In this document: positions 6,796 to 14,451 of the stretch, piece by piece | How positions within the stretch are numbered: the stretch's first letter is position 1 | Layout of the letters: every line of letters starts with the position of its first letter | DNA from: Bryobacteraceae bacterium | GTDB taxonomy: Bacteria > Acidobacteriota > Terriglobia > Bryobacterales > Bryobacteraceae | Assembly: GCA_025350445.1 (NCBI GenBank) | Contig: JANXXV010000452.1 | Coordinates: 1 to 20,401, forward strand | Length of the DNA: 20,401 bases | Direction of reading: 5' to 3' | Position numbers and translations under genes: made by a program | Notes under the pieces: generated by a model | Seen by the model: the letters and a program-made list of their open reading frames with translations, nothing else | What the model was told of the DNA's origin: nothing | The model's database searches: none

Positions 6796-7956
6796 GTGCC
6801 GGTGTTCACTCCAGTTTCGCCAATCCATCGGCTGCAAAGCGCCAGTGTGTTTCTGCTCGCGCTCTCGGCTACAATCGGTCTGCTCTATTACGGACGGGCG
6901 TTTTGCATCACGCTGGTGATCGCGGTAATGATCGCCTTCATCCTGGACCCGTTTGTCGCATTCGTGATGCGCATTAAGATATCCCGCGGAGTCGCCAGTT
7001 TCATCGTTTGCGCCGTGGCTCTTTCGCTCTTCTATCTGGTTGGATTGGGCGCCTATACGGAAATTGCAACTCTTTCCACCGAATTGCCGGCCTATAGTGA
7101 ACGGGCGAATGAACTGGTGGATAGCGTTGCCGATCGCATGGACAAGATGGAGCAGAACGCCTACAAGCTACTTATCCCAAAACGTTTGCAGGAACGCGAA
7201 CGGATGGCGCAGGTGCAGGCGCAGCAGCAGAACGAAACGAAGAAACGCCGCAGCAAGGCGCCGGAGCCAGTGGCGCCGCCGGTAATCCAGGAAGTTCGGA
7301 TCAAGCAGGACCGCACGTCGCTGGTGAACTACATGTATTCCTACATCAGTTCTTATTACAACGTGCTGCTGATGACGTCTTTCGTGCCGTTCCTGGTGTA
7401 CTTCATGCTCAGTTGGCGCGATCACGTGCGGCGCAGTTTTCTCACGCTGTTCGAAGGCACGGACCGCGTGATTGCGGGCAAGAGTTGGCAGGGTATTGCG
7501 GACATGGCGCGTGCCTATGTGTTCGGAAATTTTCTATTGGGAATTCTGCTTTCCGTCGCCAGTTGTATCGCATTTTATATGTGGCACCTTCCCTACTGGA
7601 TGCTGGTGGGGCCAATCAGCGCCTTTCTAAGCCTGGTACCGTATGTAGGGCTTCCGCTCGCGGTGGCGCCGCCGCTTATGGCAGCACTTGCGCTGTATTC
7701 CAGTCCCAGCCCCTATCTCTTCATCGCCGCCATTGTGGCTTTCTTTCACTTAATGGCGTTGAACCTGCTATACCCAAAGATCGTCGGCGCCCGGGTTCAC
7801 CTGAATCCGCTGGCGGTCACAGTCGCCCTGATGTTCTGGGGAACGATCTGGGGCGGCGTCGGGCTGGTACTGGCCATCCCAATGACCGCCGCCATCAAAG
7901 CCGTGCTGGACAACATTGAACATCTGCAACCGTACGGACGGATGCTGGGCGATTAG
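6796..7956 (+). CDS. AI-2E family (PerM/YdiK-like) membrane permease
   Basis: 386 residues from a GTG start. The topology is that of the AI-2E exporter-like family: paired membrane helices at ~15-35 and ~36-57, another at ~65-85, a long hydrophilic segment, then a C-terminal bundle at ~185-370. Conserved points are PISAFLSLVPYVGLPLAVAP, LLYPKIVGARVHLNPLAV and GLVLAIPMTAAIKAVLDN. The soluble segment (residues ~95-175) includes a very polar, Gln/Lys/Arg-rich stretch (VQAQQQNETKKRRSKAPEP) that looks like a lineage-specific insertion. Substrates of this family vary (autoinducer-2 in a few members, Na+/H+ exchange in others) and cannot be inferred here. It is divergent from ruvX, and its stop overlaps the pirin stop by 4 bp. 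Confidence 0.92.
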   Translation: MPVFTPVSPIHRLQSASVFLLALSATIGLLYYGRAFCITLVIAVMIAFILDPFVAFVMRIKISRGVASFIVCAVALSLFYLVGLGAYTEIATLSTELPAYSERANELVDSVADRMDKMEQNAYKLLIPKRLQERERMAQVQAQQQNETKKRRSKAPEPVAPPVIQEVRIKQDRTSLVNYMYSYISSYYNVLLMTSFVPFLVYFMLSWRDHVRRSFLTLFEGTDRVIAGKSWQGIADMARAYVFGNFLLGILLSVASCIAFYMWHLPYWMLVGPISAFLSLVPYVGLPLAVAPPLMAALALYSSPSPYLFIAAIVAFFHLMALNLLYPKIVGARVHLNPLAVTVALMFWGTIWGGVGLVLAIPMTAAIKAVLDNIEHLQPYGRMLGD

Positions 7957-8840
7957 GCCCGAGGCAAAATGGCGCCCATCCGGCCGCTTCGATAGTCTTC
8001 AAATGCCTGGTAAAGCTCATCGCGCGTGTTCATCACGAACGGTCCGTAGCGCGCCACCGGTTCATCCAGCGGCTTCCCTGCCAGCAACAGCAGGTTCAAC
8101 GCTGCCCCGCTGCCTGCGGGGTTTGAAAGCAACACCGAATCTCCGCCGTTCGCAAATGAGATCACCTTCCGCGCTTTCACCGCGCCGGTCTTCGAATCGA
8201 AAATTCCCTCGCCTTCGATCAAGTACACAATCGCAGTGTACCCGGCCGGGATGGGCTGCGCGTGCCCGCCGCCTGGCTGAATAGTGAAGTGCAGATACAC
8301 GATTGAGTTCTCGCTTTGGATAGGCCCGCGTACGCCCAGCGCCTCTCCGGATATCACCTTCACTTCTACGTCGCCGGCTGCATTCCGCGCTATTGGAATT
8401 CGCGCCGATGCCAGCTCCTGATAGCGCGGTGGTGTCATCTTTTGGCTGCGCGGCAGGTTAATCCAAAGCTGGAAACCGTGAAGCCGTCCGCCATCGCGAA
8501 TAATGCCGGATCCCGGCATCTCCGAATGCACCAGGCCTGAGCCCGCGGTCATCCACTGCACGTCTCCCGGACGCAAGACGCCGTGATTGCCGCTGGAATC
8601 GCGGTGCTCCATCTCCCCGTCCAGCAAGTAGGTGACGGTCTCGAAGCCGCGGTGCGGATGGTCCGGGAAACCCTTGCCTTCCCCGGGCTTAAGCTCAATC
8701 GGGCCCATTTCGTCCAGCAGCAGAAATGGATCGATCTCCGACACGGTTCCGCCGGGAAACGCGCGATAAATCACCATTCCATCGCCCTCCGCCGCTTGCT
8801 CGCTGGGCAGAATCTTTTGAATCGCTTTTGTGTTTGTCAT
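7953..8840 (-). CDS. pirin-family bicupin protein
   Basis: 295 residues, the standard pirin length. The N-terminal cupin keeps the four metal ligands: the two histidines of DHPHRGFETVTYLLDG (H61, H63) plus H105 and E107 in GSGLVHSEMP. The HGFQLWINLP linker and the degenerate C-terminal cupin (NLLLLAGKPLDEPVARYGPF) follow. Bacterial pirins bind Fe and some, such as YhaK and YhhW, have quercetinase-like activity; the natural substrate here is unknown. A ribosome site (AAGG) precedes the ATG. The gene is divergent from a MarR-type regulator with a 54-bp gap, and the operator-like repeats there lie over its ribosome site and promoter region, so repression by that MarR protein is likely. Confidence 0.95.
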   Translation of the reverse strand: MTNTKAIQKILPSEQAAEGDGMVIYRAFPGGTVSEIDPFLLLDEMGPIELKPGEGKGFPDHPHRGFETVTYLLDGEMEHRDSSGNHGVLRPGDVQWMTAGSGLVHSEMPGSGIIRDGGRLHGFQLWINLPRSQKMTPPRYQELASARIPIARNAAGDVEVKVISGEALGVRGPIQSENSIVYLHFTIQPGGGHAQPIPAGYTAIVYLIEGEGIFDSKTGAVKARKVISFANGGDSVLLSNPAGSGAALNLLLLAGKPLDEPVARYGPFVMNTRDELYQAFEDYRSGRMGAILPRA

Positions 8841-8848
8841 TGAGTTAC

Positions 8849-8884
8849 CTTGATGTCAAGACTATTGATGTTAAGCTATATCAA
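8849..8884. promoter_or_regulatory. candidate MarR operator repeats between pirin and marR genes
   Basis: The 54-bp gap contains a near-perfect palindrome CTTGATGTCAAG (8849-8860) and a second copy of its core, TTGATGTTAAG (8865-8875), 15 bp further on. The TTGAT at 8865-8869 also pairs as an inverted repeat with ATCAA near 8880-8884. Sites of the type TTGA-N2-TCAA are common for MarR-family dimers. The repeats overlap the pirin leader and sit just upstream of the regulator's ribosome site (AAAGGA), so one regulator could control both genes. Operator identity is inferred, not shown. Confidence 0.6.
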
Positions 8885-8894
8885 AAGGATTCAA

Positions 8895-9329
8895 ATGGCA
8901 AACACATCGGGCATTCATCTCTGGCTGGTCCTGTGGAAAGCATACAGCGCGTTGCGCGGCCACGCGAACCAAAGCATTGCGTCGCTGGAGTTAAACTGGT
9001 CGGATTTCGCCGTCTTGGAGGTGTTGCTGCATAAGGGTCCGCTACCGGTGAACACCATCGGTCCAAAGGTGATGCTGACAAGCGGGTCTATCAGTGTGGC
9101 CGTCGACCGGCTGGTCCGGCGCGGATTGGTTAGCCGCAAGAACGATGCGGCAGACCGGCGCGCGCGTGTAGTCCACCTTTCAGCGAAGGGCAAAACGCTG
9201 ATTGAGTGCGCGTTTGCGCAGCACGCCGCGGCGATGGAGCGGGCCACGGAAGGGCTGCGGAAGCCGGAGCGGATCCAAGCCATCGCGCTGCTTAAGAAGC
9301 TGGGCCAACACGCCGATTCCGCGAATTAG
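8895..9329 (+). CDS. MarR-family transcriptional regulator
   Basis: 144 residues. The ATG at 8895 (MANTSGIHLWLVLWKAY) was chosen over an upstream ATG at 8850 because AAAGGA lies six bases before it and the earlier start would run through the operator repeats. The winged helix-turn-helix covers residues ~40-105: FAVLEVLLHKGPLPVNTIG, recognition-helix region LTSGSISVAVDRLVRRGLV, and the wing with the family signature DAADRRARVVHLSAKG. The N- and C-terminal helices form the dimer interface. There is no cysteine in the expected sensing positions of OhrR-type proteins, so a small-molecule ligand is more likely than peroxide. Divergence from pirin and the shared repeats suggest autoregulation plus pirin control. 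Confidence 0.94.
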   Translation: MANTSGIHLWLVLWKAYSALRGHANQSIASLELNWSDFAVLEVLLHKGPLPVNTIGPKVMLTSGSISVAVDRLVRRGLVSRKNDAADRRARVVHLSAKGKTLIECAFAQHAAAMERATEGLRKPERIQAIALLKKLGQHADSAN

Positions 9330-9362
9330 TTTCCTGTCCCCCCCTGGTGACGCCGGGTGAGA

Positions 9363-9382
9363 GGCCCGACCAGGTTCGGGCC
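9363..9382. terminator. hairpin between convergent marR and YjbR-type genes
   Basis: A 7-bp perfect stem, GGCCCGA (9363-9369) with TCGGGCC (9376-9382), and a six-base loop lie in the 81-bp gap between two genes that converge. No T-run follows on either strand, so it is only terminator-like. Confidence 0.45.
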
Positions 9383-9410
9383 GCGGGCGAGGGCGCCGCC
9401 GTCCGATTTC

Positions 9411-9752
9411 TCACTGTTTCCGGATCTTGGCGGGCAGCTTCGCGAATACCATGTCGTACGAGTTGCGAATGAATCGCCGGAACTCCGCCACCGTCAGCGC
9501 TTCATCCCGCTCAATGCCCACCCAGTGATAGCGCGCCACGTACGGCGCGGGCACAATGCCGTCTCTTTCGATCAATTCCGCGAACTCCTGCGGCGTGCAC
9601 TTGAAGTAGAAGCGGCCCTCGGCCCCCGGTTTCAACGAAACGCCGACGAAAATCCTTCCGCCGATGCGAAAAAGCAGATCGTCGCCCCACTGGATGTCTT
9701 CCGTCACATGCGGGAAAGAGAGGCAAAGGCGGCGGATGATCTCAATGTCCAT
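9411..9752 (-). CDS. MmcQ/YjbR-family protein
   Basis: 113 residues, the usual size for this small CyaY-like fold family, often annotated as 'DNA-binding'. Features are the N-terminal helix DIEIIRRLCLSFPHVTEDIQ, the strand pair LLFRIGGRIFVGVSL, the FYFKCTPQEFAELIE segment and the conserved YHWVGIE strand. Its cellular role is not established in general. The ATG shares its first base with the TAA of the caspase-like gene upstream (TAATG), so it is very probably translated by coupling as the last gene of the DinB-caspase-YjbR operon. It is a cytoplasmic-looking protein in an operon whose two other members are exported, which is odd. Confidence 0.88.
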   Translation of the reverse strand: MDIEIIRRLCLSFPHVTEDIQWGDDLLFRIGGRIFVGVSLKPGAEGRFYFKCTPQEFAELIERDGIVPAPYVARYHWVGIERDEALTVAEFRRFIRNSYDMVFAKLPAKIRKQ

Positions 9753-11716
9753 TACTTTCTCTTGAGAATCGGCACCGCCCTGCTTGGCCGCGCACGAATC
9801 CGCTCGACCCGCGAGCGAACCTCAGTGCTATCCGCATAGTTAGGCGCCAGCAGTAAATAAGTGTCATACGCTTCGCCCGCTTTTTCGAAGTTTCCCTCCG
9901 CTTCGTAGGTCAGGCCCAATTCCATATAAGCCGGCGCGTAGTTGGGGTTCAACTTCAACAATTCCAGTCCCGCGCGCTCAGCCTCAGCCGGACGGCCCAG
10001 AAGCCGGTTCAGCCGCAGCAAGCTCCATCGAGTCCCAACAGACCGCGGGTTGTACTTCACCGCGTTCTCCAAATGGGGAAGGGCCTCGCGCAACTGACCG
10101 GCGGCAATCAGTTGCGATGCGATCTGGAAGGGAGGCAATCCCCACTCCGGCGTGAGACGGGCTGCCCGCTCAAACGCCTGCCGCGCTTCCGCTTTGCGAT
10201 TCAACCGGTCCAGCGCAACCCCCAGGGCATTCTGCGCGCAGGCGAATTGCGGATCGCGCCGCAGCGATTCCCGCAGGCTGGTGACGGCGTCCGCGAACTG
10301 GCCATCGGCGATCTGCATCCTGCCCTTGCAGAAAATTCTCCGCGTCTCGATTTCCGGATCGTTGGGGCGAAGAGTCTGTAGCCGTTCGTAGGCCGCCACG
10401 GCGCTGCGCAGCATCGCATTTTTGGAGCCGGTGGCGGTAGATTGCACATAATCACCGACGCAAGCCTGCCCTAAGTTTTCCAGGGCGTCGCTCATCAGTG
10501 CCGCGGCGACGGCCCGTTGCGAGGCGGGGAATGGCTGGCTGGAATAAATGTCCCAAGCTTCCAGGGGCCGCCCGTTTTGTATCCGTATCCGCAGCTGCAT
10601 CAGGCGGCCGGTATCAGGCGCCAGAATGGTCACGCGGTTCACGCCGGCTCGTACCAAAACTGTGCCGCCGACGACCGTTCCATCCGGCAGGTCGGCCGAA
10701 ACGCGGCTCTGCATCATTGCGCCGTCAACGCGCAGAATTCCAGTGGGCCGGATCTTTCCACGGAAACCATCATCAAGATAGATCGCGGTCCCAGGAGGCC
10801 CAACAAATTCCAGAGAGCCTTCGGCTGCCGATCCTGCAACAATCGTCCCTCCCTGAGCCAGCGCCAAGCGCGCATCAAAGTTCCCCGCCACACGCGGGTG
10901 CTGCTGCGCCCTGGTCTCTTGCGGAACAATTCGCGCCACGTAGTCGATCACATCCGCGGCGCGAATGGTCTGACTGGAATCCCGGCGCGCCTTTCCCCGC
11001 AGGCCTTCCAGCAATGTGTAAGTGAAGACCCCGTGCCCTCCACCCCACCGCTCGTCCTCAAACGACCGTTCGCTTGCCCGCGTCGCCAGTAGTTTCAGGA
11101 ACGACCGGTCTCCCTGGCCAATCGCGGCCATCGGCACGCCCGCACGACTGGGAGCATCGGGCGCGTAACTCGACCAACCTATCCGGCCCGACCGGCACGC
11201 ATCGGCCACCATCATCACCAAACCCGCGCGCAGGCGGGTGCTCAGGGTAGCGTCCACCTCGCGGAACGAAAGCGCGGTGGCGTGCAGGTTCTGCGGGTCC
11301 GAGTCGTGGGCCACAAAATACGCTTCCTCCCGCTCGCCGACGACACCGTGACCAGCGAAGAACACGTAAGCCACATCGTCCGGGCCGGCTGACTGCACCA
11401 GCCAGGTATGAAGCGCCGCCCGGATGGCAGCGAGCGTGGCCCGTTCATTGGTGAGAAGCCGGATGTGGCCGGCGGGCAGCGCCCCGCCCGGAATGGTGCT
11501 CAAAAATGCCGCAAAGTCTTCCGCATCGCGATGTGCGAAGCGAAGCTGAGCCGCAGGCGGCAGATGCTGATGATTGGAAATTCCAACCACCAGAGCCCAC
11601 CGCGTTCCCCGGTCGTTGAAAGGATTGATGGGCTGCTCCGGTTCAAACTGTAGATCGCGAGCCTGCTGACCACATAAACCCGCCGCCAGGAGCAATACAG
11701 GGAGCGTTCGTTTCAT
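9752..11716 (-). CDS. exported caspase-like (peptidase C14) protein with TPR repeats
   Basis: 654 residues. The N-terminus MKRTLPVLLLAAGLCGQQ is a signal peptide without a proper lipobox. Residues ~38-290 are a caspase-fold domain beginning RWALVVGISNHQ. The catalytic His lies in YVFFAGHGV (H123) and the Cys in MVADACRSG (C174), so the dyad is complete and the peptidase may be active. Residues ~290-390 form a beta-rich region (IYLDDGFRGKIRP) that resembles a PEGA-type domain. Residues ~400-640 carry TPR repeats, for example ACAQNALGVALDRLNRKAEA, AAGQLREALPHLENAVKYNP and YMELGLTYEAEGNFEKAGEA. Export suggests a periplasmic or outer-surface role, with TPRs binding a partner or substrate. It overlaps both neighbours by one base (TAATG). 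Metacaspase-like proteins of this layout occur in bacteria with complex lifestyles; substrates are unknown. Confidence 0.93.
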   Translation of the reverse strand: MKRTLPVLLLAAGLCGQQARDLQFEPEQPINPFNDRGTRWALVVGISNHQHLPPAAQLRFAHRDAEDFAAFLSTIPGGALPAGHIRLLTNERATLAAIRAALHTWLVQSAGPDDVAYVFFAGHGVVGEREEAYFVAHDSDPQNLHATALSFREVDATLSTRLRAGLVMMVADACRSGRIGWSSYAPDAPSRAGVPMAAIGQGDRSFLKLLATRASERSFEDERWGGGHGVFTYTLLEGLRGKARRDSSQTIRAADVIDYVARIVPQETRAQQHPRVAGNFDARLALAQGGTIVAGSAAEGSLEFVGPPGTAIYLDDGFRGKIRPTGILRVDGAMMQSRVSADLPDGTVVGGTVLVRAGVNRVTILAPDTGRLMQLRIRIQNGRPLEAWDIYSSQPFPASQRAVAAALMSDALENLGQACVGDYVQSTATGSKNAMLRSAVAAYERLQTLRPNDPEIETRRIFCKGRMQIADGQFADAVTSLRESLRRDPQFACAQNALGVALDRLNRKAEARQAFERAARLTPEWGLPPFQIASQLIAAGQLREALPHLENAVKYNPRSVGTRWSLLRLNRLLGRPAEAERAGLELLKLNPNYAPAYMELGLTYEAEGNFEKAGEAYDTYLLLAPNYADSTEVRSRVERIRARPSRAVPILKRK

Positions 11717-12240
11717 TATTCGCCGCCAGGCTTCGACCAGGGCGGCGCCAGACCATTCATGCGGGAATACGCGATCAATTGGCCCATGTGCTCATTTGCA
11801 TGGACGATGATTCGCAGGTACATACCATCAACCGTGGCGTCGGTTCCGTTATTTTTCACCTTCCGTTGCAGGTCGGCGGGCTTCGCCGCCAGGTGTGCCG
11901 TCTTCACGGCATCAAGGGAGCGCTTCAGCCATTCAATCACGTCGGTTTTCGTCTTCACCGTCTTTTCCATATCAGCGGACTTGACGTCAGACGGCATTTT
12001 CGGGCCTGTGACATTCAGCAGTCCGAAATTGGCAAACACGATATGCATGTAGACTTCGCTGGTAGACCGCACCCCAGGCGCCGGACGCGAGGCAAAGTGA
12101 TCCGGCGGTGTGGCCTCGGCCAACGCGATCAACTGGCGCGAGACGTGGCCCCATTCGCCATCGTAGCCCTGCCATAAACCTTCGGCCTGCGCGTGCAGGG
12201 CTACCGTACTTAGAACGGCAGTCAATAGGAGCTTTCTCAT
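11716..12240 (-). CDS. exported DinB-family protein
   Basis: 174 residues with a signal peptide (MRKLLLTAVLSTVALHAQA), so the mature protein of about 155 residues is probably periplasmic. It has the DinB-like four-helix-bundle histidine triad: YMHIVFANFG (H66) and IIVHANEHMGQLIAYSR (H147, H151), which normally bind Zn or Ni. A strong ribosome site (AGAGGAGG) precedes the ATG. Its TAA overlaps the ATG of the caspase-like gene, so this is the first gene of a three-gene coupled operon. Exported DinB-like proteins recur in Acidobacteriota in my recollection; whether they are enzymes or metal-binding scaffolds is unknown. The pairing with a caspase-like protein is the notable part. Confidence 0.9.
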   Translation of the reverse strand: MRKLLLTAVLSTVALHAQAEGLWQGYDGEWGHVSRQLIALAEATPPDHFASRPAPGVRSTSEVYMHIVFANFGLLNVTGPKMPSDVKSADMEKTVKTKTDVIEWLKRSLDAVKTAHLAAKPADLQRKVKNNGTDATVDGMYLRIIVHANEHMGQLIAYSRMNGLAPPWSKPGGE

Positions 12241-12278
12241 GGTGCTTCCTCCTCTGGTGACGATTGGATGATAGAAGG

Positions 12279-12307
12279 ATTATAGCCGCTCACGGCGGAA
12301 GCAATCA
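12279..12307 (-). promoter_or_regulatory. candidate promoter of the DinB-caspase-YjbR operon
   Basis: Reading the minus strand, a perfect -10 box TATAAT (12284 to 12279) lies 17 bp from a weak -35 TGATTG (12307 to 12302). Transcription would begin about 30 bp before the DinB start codon. The spacer contains the palindrome CCGC-TCACG-GCGG (12286-12298), a possible regulator site. Confidence 0.5.
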
Positions 12308-13013
12308 TCTTCCCGATACACACGCGCCAATACGTTCGCACCAGCGCTTGAGACCGGGTGGACATATGATCCGGGCGCGCTCAATCTATCCCCATGACTA
12401 CGACGTTCACCGCTGTTCGACCCGATTCCTTCCAAGGGCCACAACACGGGCTGATGCACATCGGAAGCGTGAGGTTGATCGACGGCATTAAACAATTGCG
12501 GCGTCGCCGGGTAGTCGGCCCGAGCGCCGTGTGATGGATGCGCTTGGGGGAATATTCAAGACTCGTCACCGGTACGCGAAAGCAGCAACCATGGAACCGA
12601 AGATGAAGACGCCGCACGCGAACCGAGTCTGAATCCGATCGCGTTCGAAGCCTTCGTTTGGAAAAACAGGAACGGCAATGGAGCGGGTACAGCCGCGCCC
12701 CCCGCGGGATGGCCCATTCCCGCCGCCGAAGGTTGCCGCGCCGATAGCCACGCAGAACTGGATCGCCGAATAAAGTTAGCGATGTTCGCCAAGCCACGTC
12801 ACCGCCCGATGGCGAGTGTGATTGCGGCGACGTGTGCCCGGCTCGCGGCGTTCTTCCGAATGGAGCACGACACACTCTGGAAGTGCGTGTGATCGGGAGA
12901 GCGGGCACAGTTCTCCCCTTACTCGCATCCTTACTTATTCAAATTGTCAAAGAGCCGCGAGATAGAGCTTCCTGCGAAGATACCCCTGGTGCCGATGCTG
13001 TTTCGATCTCCGG
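12308..13013. other. long spacer without an intact gene
   Basis: About 700 bp. Frames of 60-175 codons exist on both strands, but they have Arg/Ser-rich compositions typical of antisense or non-coding GC-rich DNA, no ribosome sites and no recognisable domain. A minus-strand stretch ending near 12566 (GVFIFGSMVAAFAYR) has a membrane-like look and might be a gene remnant. I see no RNA gene, array or transposon end that I can support. Confidence 0.4.
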
Positions 13014-13685
13014 CTATTCCATTCTTTCCGGCCGCGGTTCGAATGCGTCATGACGCGATTTCATTTGGGTGATCATTTCGACGAATTCGGGCGAGCCTAG
13101 AACGATCTTCGTTCGTGGTTCAGGCTCGGCTTCCGGTGCAGGTGGGTCGTTTCGCAATTTCTCCGATGTGGTTGGTTCGGTGAGGTTTTCCTCTCTGTGA
13201 TTTTCGCGGCGCAGGCGGATCAGCGTGTTCATGGCGCGTTGGTAGAGCCGGGTGTAGGTGGTTTCATAGCGCAGCAGGAGATCGAGAGACTTTTCGTCGT
13301 TCGCCAGGGCAGTAAAGGCGACGGTGACGCGGGTTGCCTGGTCGATCTTATTGAAATTTTTTGCGATTTCCGCATCCTGCTGGTCCATTTTCAGGTCCAG
13401 GGACGCGGTTTGCATGATCCAGATGCGCCGCAGCCGCCATTGCGAGGCCACCATCTGGTCAATGAGATCCATTTCCACCCCGTTGGCTGGCTGGAAGGTT
13501 TCGATGTAGGTTTCATGAAGTCCGTCGAATTGGGCGCGGGACTCGTTTGTGAGGACGATCATGCTCGAAGTGAGCCCGTGTTTTAGTGCGTTCTTCGAGG
13601 ACTGTTGAATTCCGGCCGGCGACTTCGTCCCGGCTGCCTTGGCGCCATTCCGGCGCGCTTGTTTCCGCGATTGTCTAGATGACAT
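13014..13685 (-). CDS. 'ALKHGLTS'-type hypothetical protein, Acidobacteriota-like
   Basis: 223 residues from the ATG at 13685, with GGAG about 9 bases upstream. The N-terminus is strongly basic (SSRQSRKQARRNGAKAAGTK) and leads into KSPAGIQQSSKNALKHGLTS, close to a 'TGPKTPEGK..S..NALKHGL' motif I recall from many proteins of unknown function in Acidobacteriota and Planctomycetes. The middle (residues ~45-160) is helical, with VEMDLIDQMVASQWRLRRIW. The C-terminal third is charged and low in complexity (PPAPEAEPEPRTK). It has no signal peptide or membrane span. The basic N-terminus would suit nucleic acid binding, but that is inference. Such genes are, as I recall, often present in many copies per genome, which would fit a mobile or selfish element. 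It is flanked by long gene-poor spacers. Confidence 0.75.
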   Translation of the reverse strand: MSSRQSRKQARRNGAKAAGTKSPAGIQQSSKNALKHGLTSSMIVLTNESRAQFDGLHETYIETFQPANGVEMDLIDQMVASQWRLRRIWIMQTASLDLKMDQQDAEIAKNFNKIDQATRVTVAFTALANDEKSLDLLLRYETTYTRLYQRAMNTLIRLRRENHREENLTEPTTSEKLRNDPPAPEAEPEPRTKIVLGSPEFVEMITQMKSRHDAFEPRPERME

Positions 13686-14098
13686 ATTTACTAGCTCCGG
13701 ACCGAGAGTCGCATGGAGGGATTGCTTGCGGATTCGGGTTTGGCTGTAAGTGATTAAGTTTGTTCTGTCGATTTTTGAAAATAGTTGGGAACGATAAAAG
13801 TTTCATCGACGGGCGGATTTTACGCGGGCTGGAATGAATGGGATGTGCAGTTTCTGGAACTGAGCCCCGGGAGGCTAGATAGTTCGGAGAGAACATCTCG
13901 AATCGCGATGAGAACGAAGGGATGTGAATACTGAGTTTGCCGGATTCGGCTACAGCCGCAAGCTGATGTAAAGACTCGAACCGGCCACTTCGGTTCCGGC
14001 TCAAATTCGGAATTCAGGTTGAATAGACCGCTCTCTTGGAGGATGGGGCCCTGAGGCGATTGGCGGCTACAATCGGGGGCAGCCTCGGATAGTGACGA
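13686..14098. other. gene-poor leader/spacer between divergent genes
   Basis: About 410 bp between the ALKHGLTS gene and the remains of the large TPR gene. The half next to the ALKHGLTS gene is AT-richer (around 13740-13810) and probably holds its promoter and leader. A 109-codon minus-strand frame across this stretch looks non-coding. No RNA gene or inverted repeat stands out. Just before 14099 there are stop codons in the frame of the downstream coding segment, marking the point where that gene loses its 5' part. Confidence 0.4.
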
Positions 14099-14451
14099 TT
14101 CGACCCTTTGACCGGGGGCAAAGAGGGATTCCAGCTTGTTCAGGACTGTATTCAGGCGGCGGTGCTTTCACGAGCCCTCGATAGACCGCGAACTGAAATG
14201 GATGGCCGTTTTGCGCGCGCGAGCGCATTGCCGAGAAATTCGGAGTTCCGCAGCAACGGGTAGAGTGTCTCTACCAGCGGGCCTGGACGGCCTTTTGGTG
14301 GCACGAAGATTATTCACAGCTTGCGGATCTCTACGGAGAAGTCGAGCGCTATGTTAGCGGAAGCGCCAATCCACATGACCTGGGACGTCTAAGAAACCTA
14401 TGGTTTCTGCTGAATTCCGCGGTCGCCAAAGGGAGACTGGATTCCTCGACG
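14099..14451 (+). pseudogene. frame-disrupted upstream part of the large TPR protein gene
   Basis: Two adjoining segments read as protein but in different frames. The first (14099 to ~14218) gives FDPLTGGKEGFQLVQDCIQA, then AAVLSRALDRPRTEMDGRFA. The second, in the frame of the large downstream protein and open from 14197, gives RERIAEKFGVPQQRVECLYQ, then RAWTAFWWHEDYSQLADLYG, running without a stop into the 790-codon frame. They join cleanly if one GC is removed from GCGCGCGC at 14213-14220. There is no ATG, GTG or TTG in the second segment before 14452, and the first segment is preceded by stops in its frame. So the gene has lost its own start, or the sequence has an indel error here, or the true start is a TTG at 14108. 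Either way this stretch belongs to the large gene. Confidence 0.65.

Noticed and set aside
12381..12908. 175-codon frame on the minus strand in the long spacer
   Set aside because: Arg/Ser/Pro-rich composition, no ribosome site, no recognisable motif, and competing equally long frames on both strands.
12920..12965. TTTGACAATTTGAATAAG (minus strand), reminiscent of CRISPR leaders or a strong -35 box
   Set aside because: No direct repeats follow, no -10 box lies at the right distance, and no cas gene is present.
13675..14004. 109-codon minus-strand frame upstream of the ALKHGLTS gene
   Set aside because: It overlaps that gene's start and looks like leader sequence; the composition is not protein-like.
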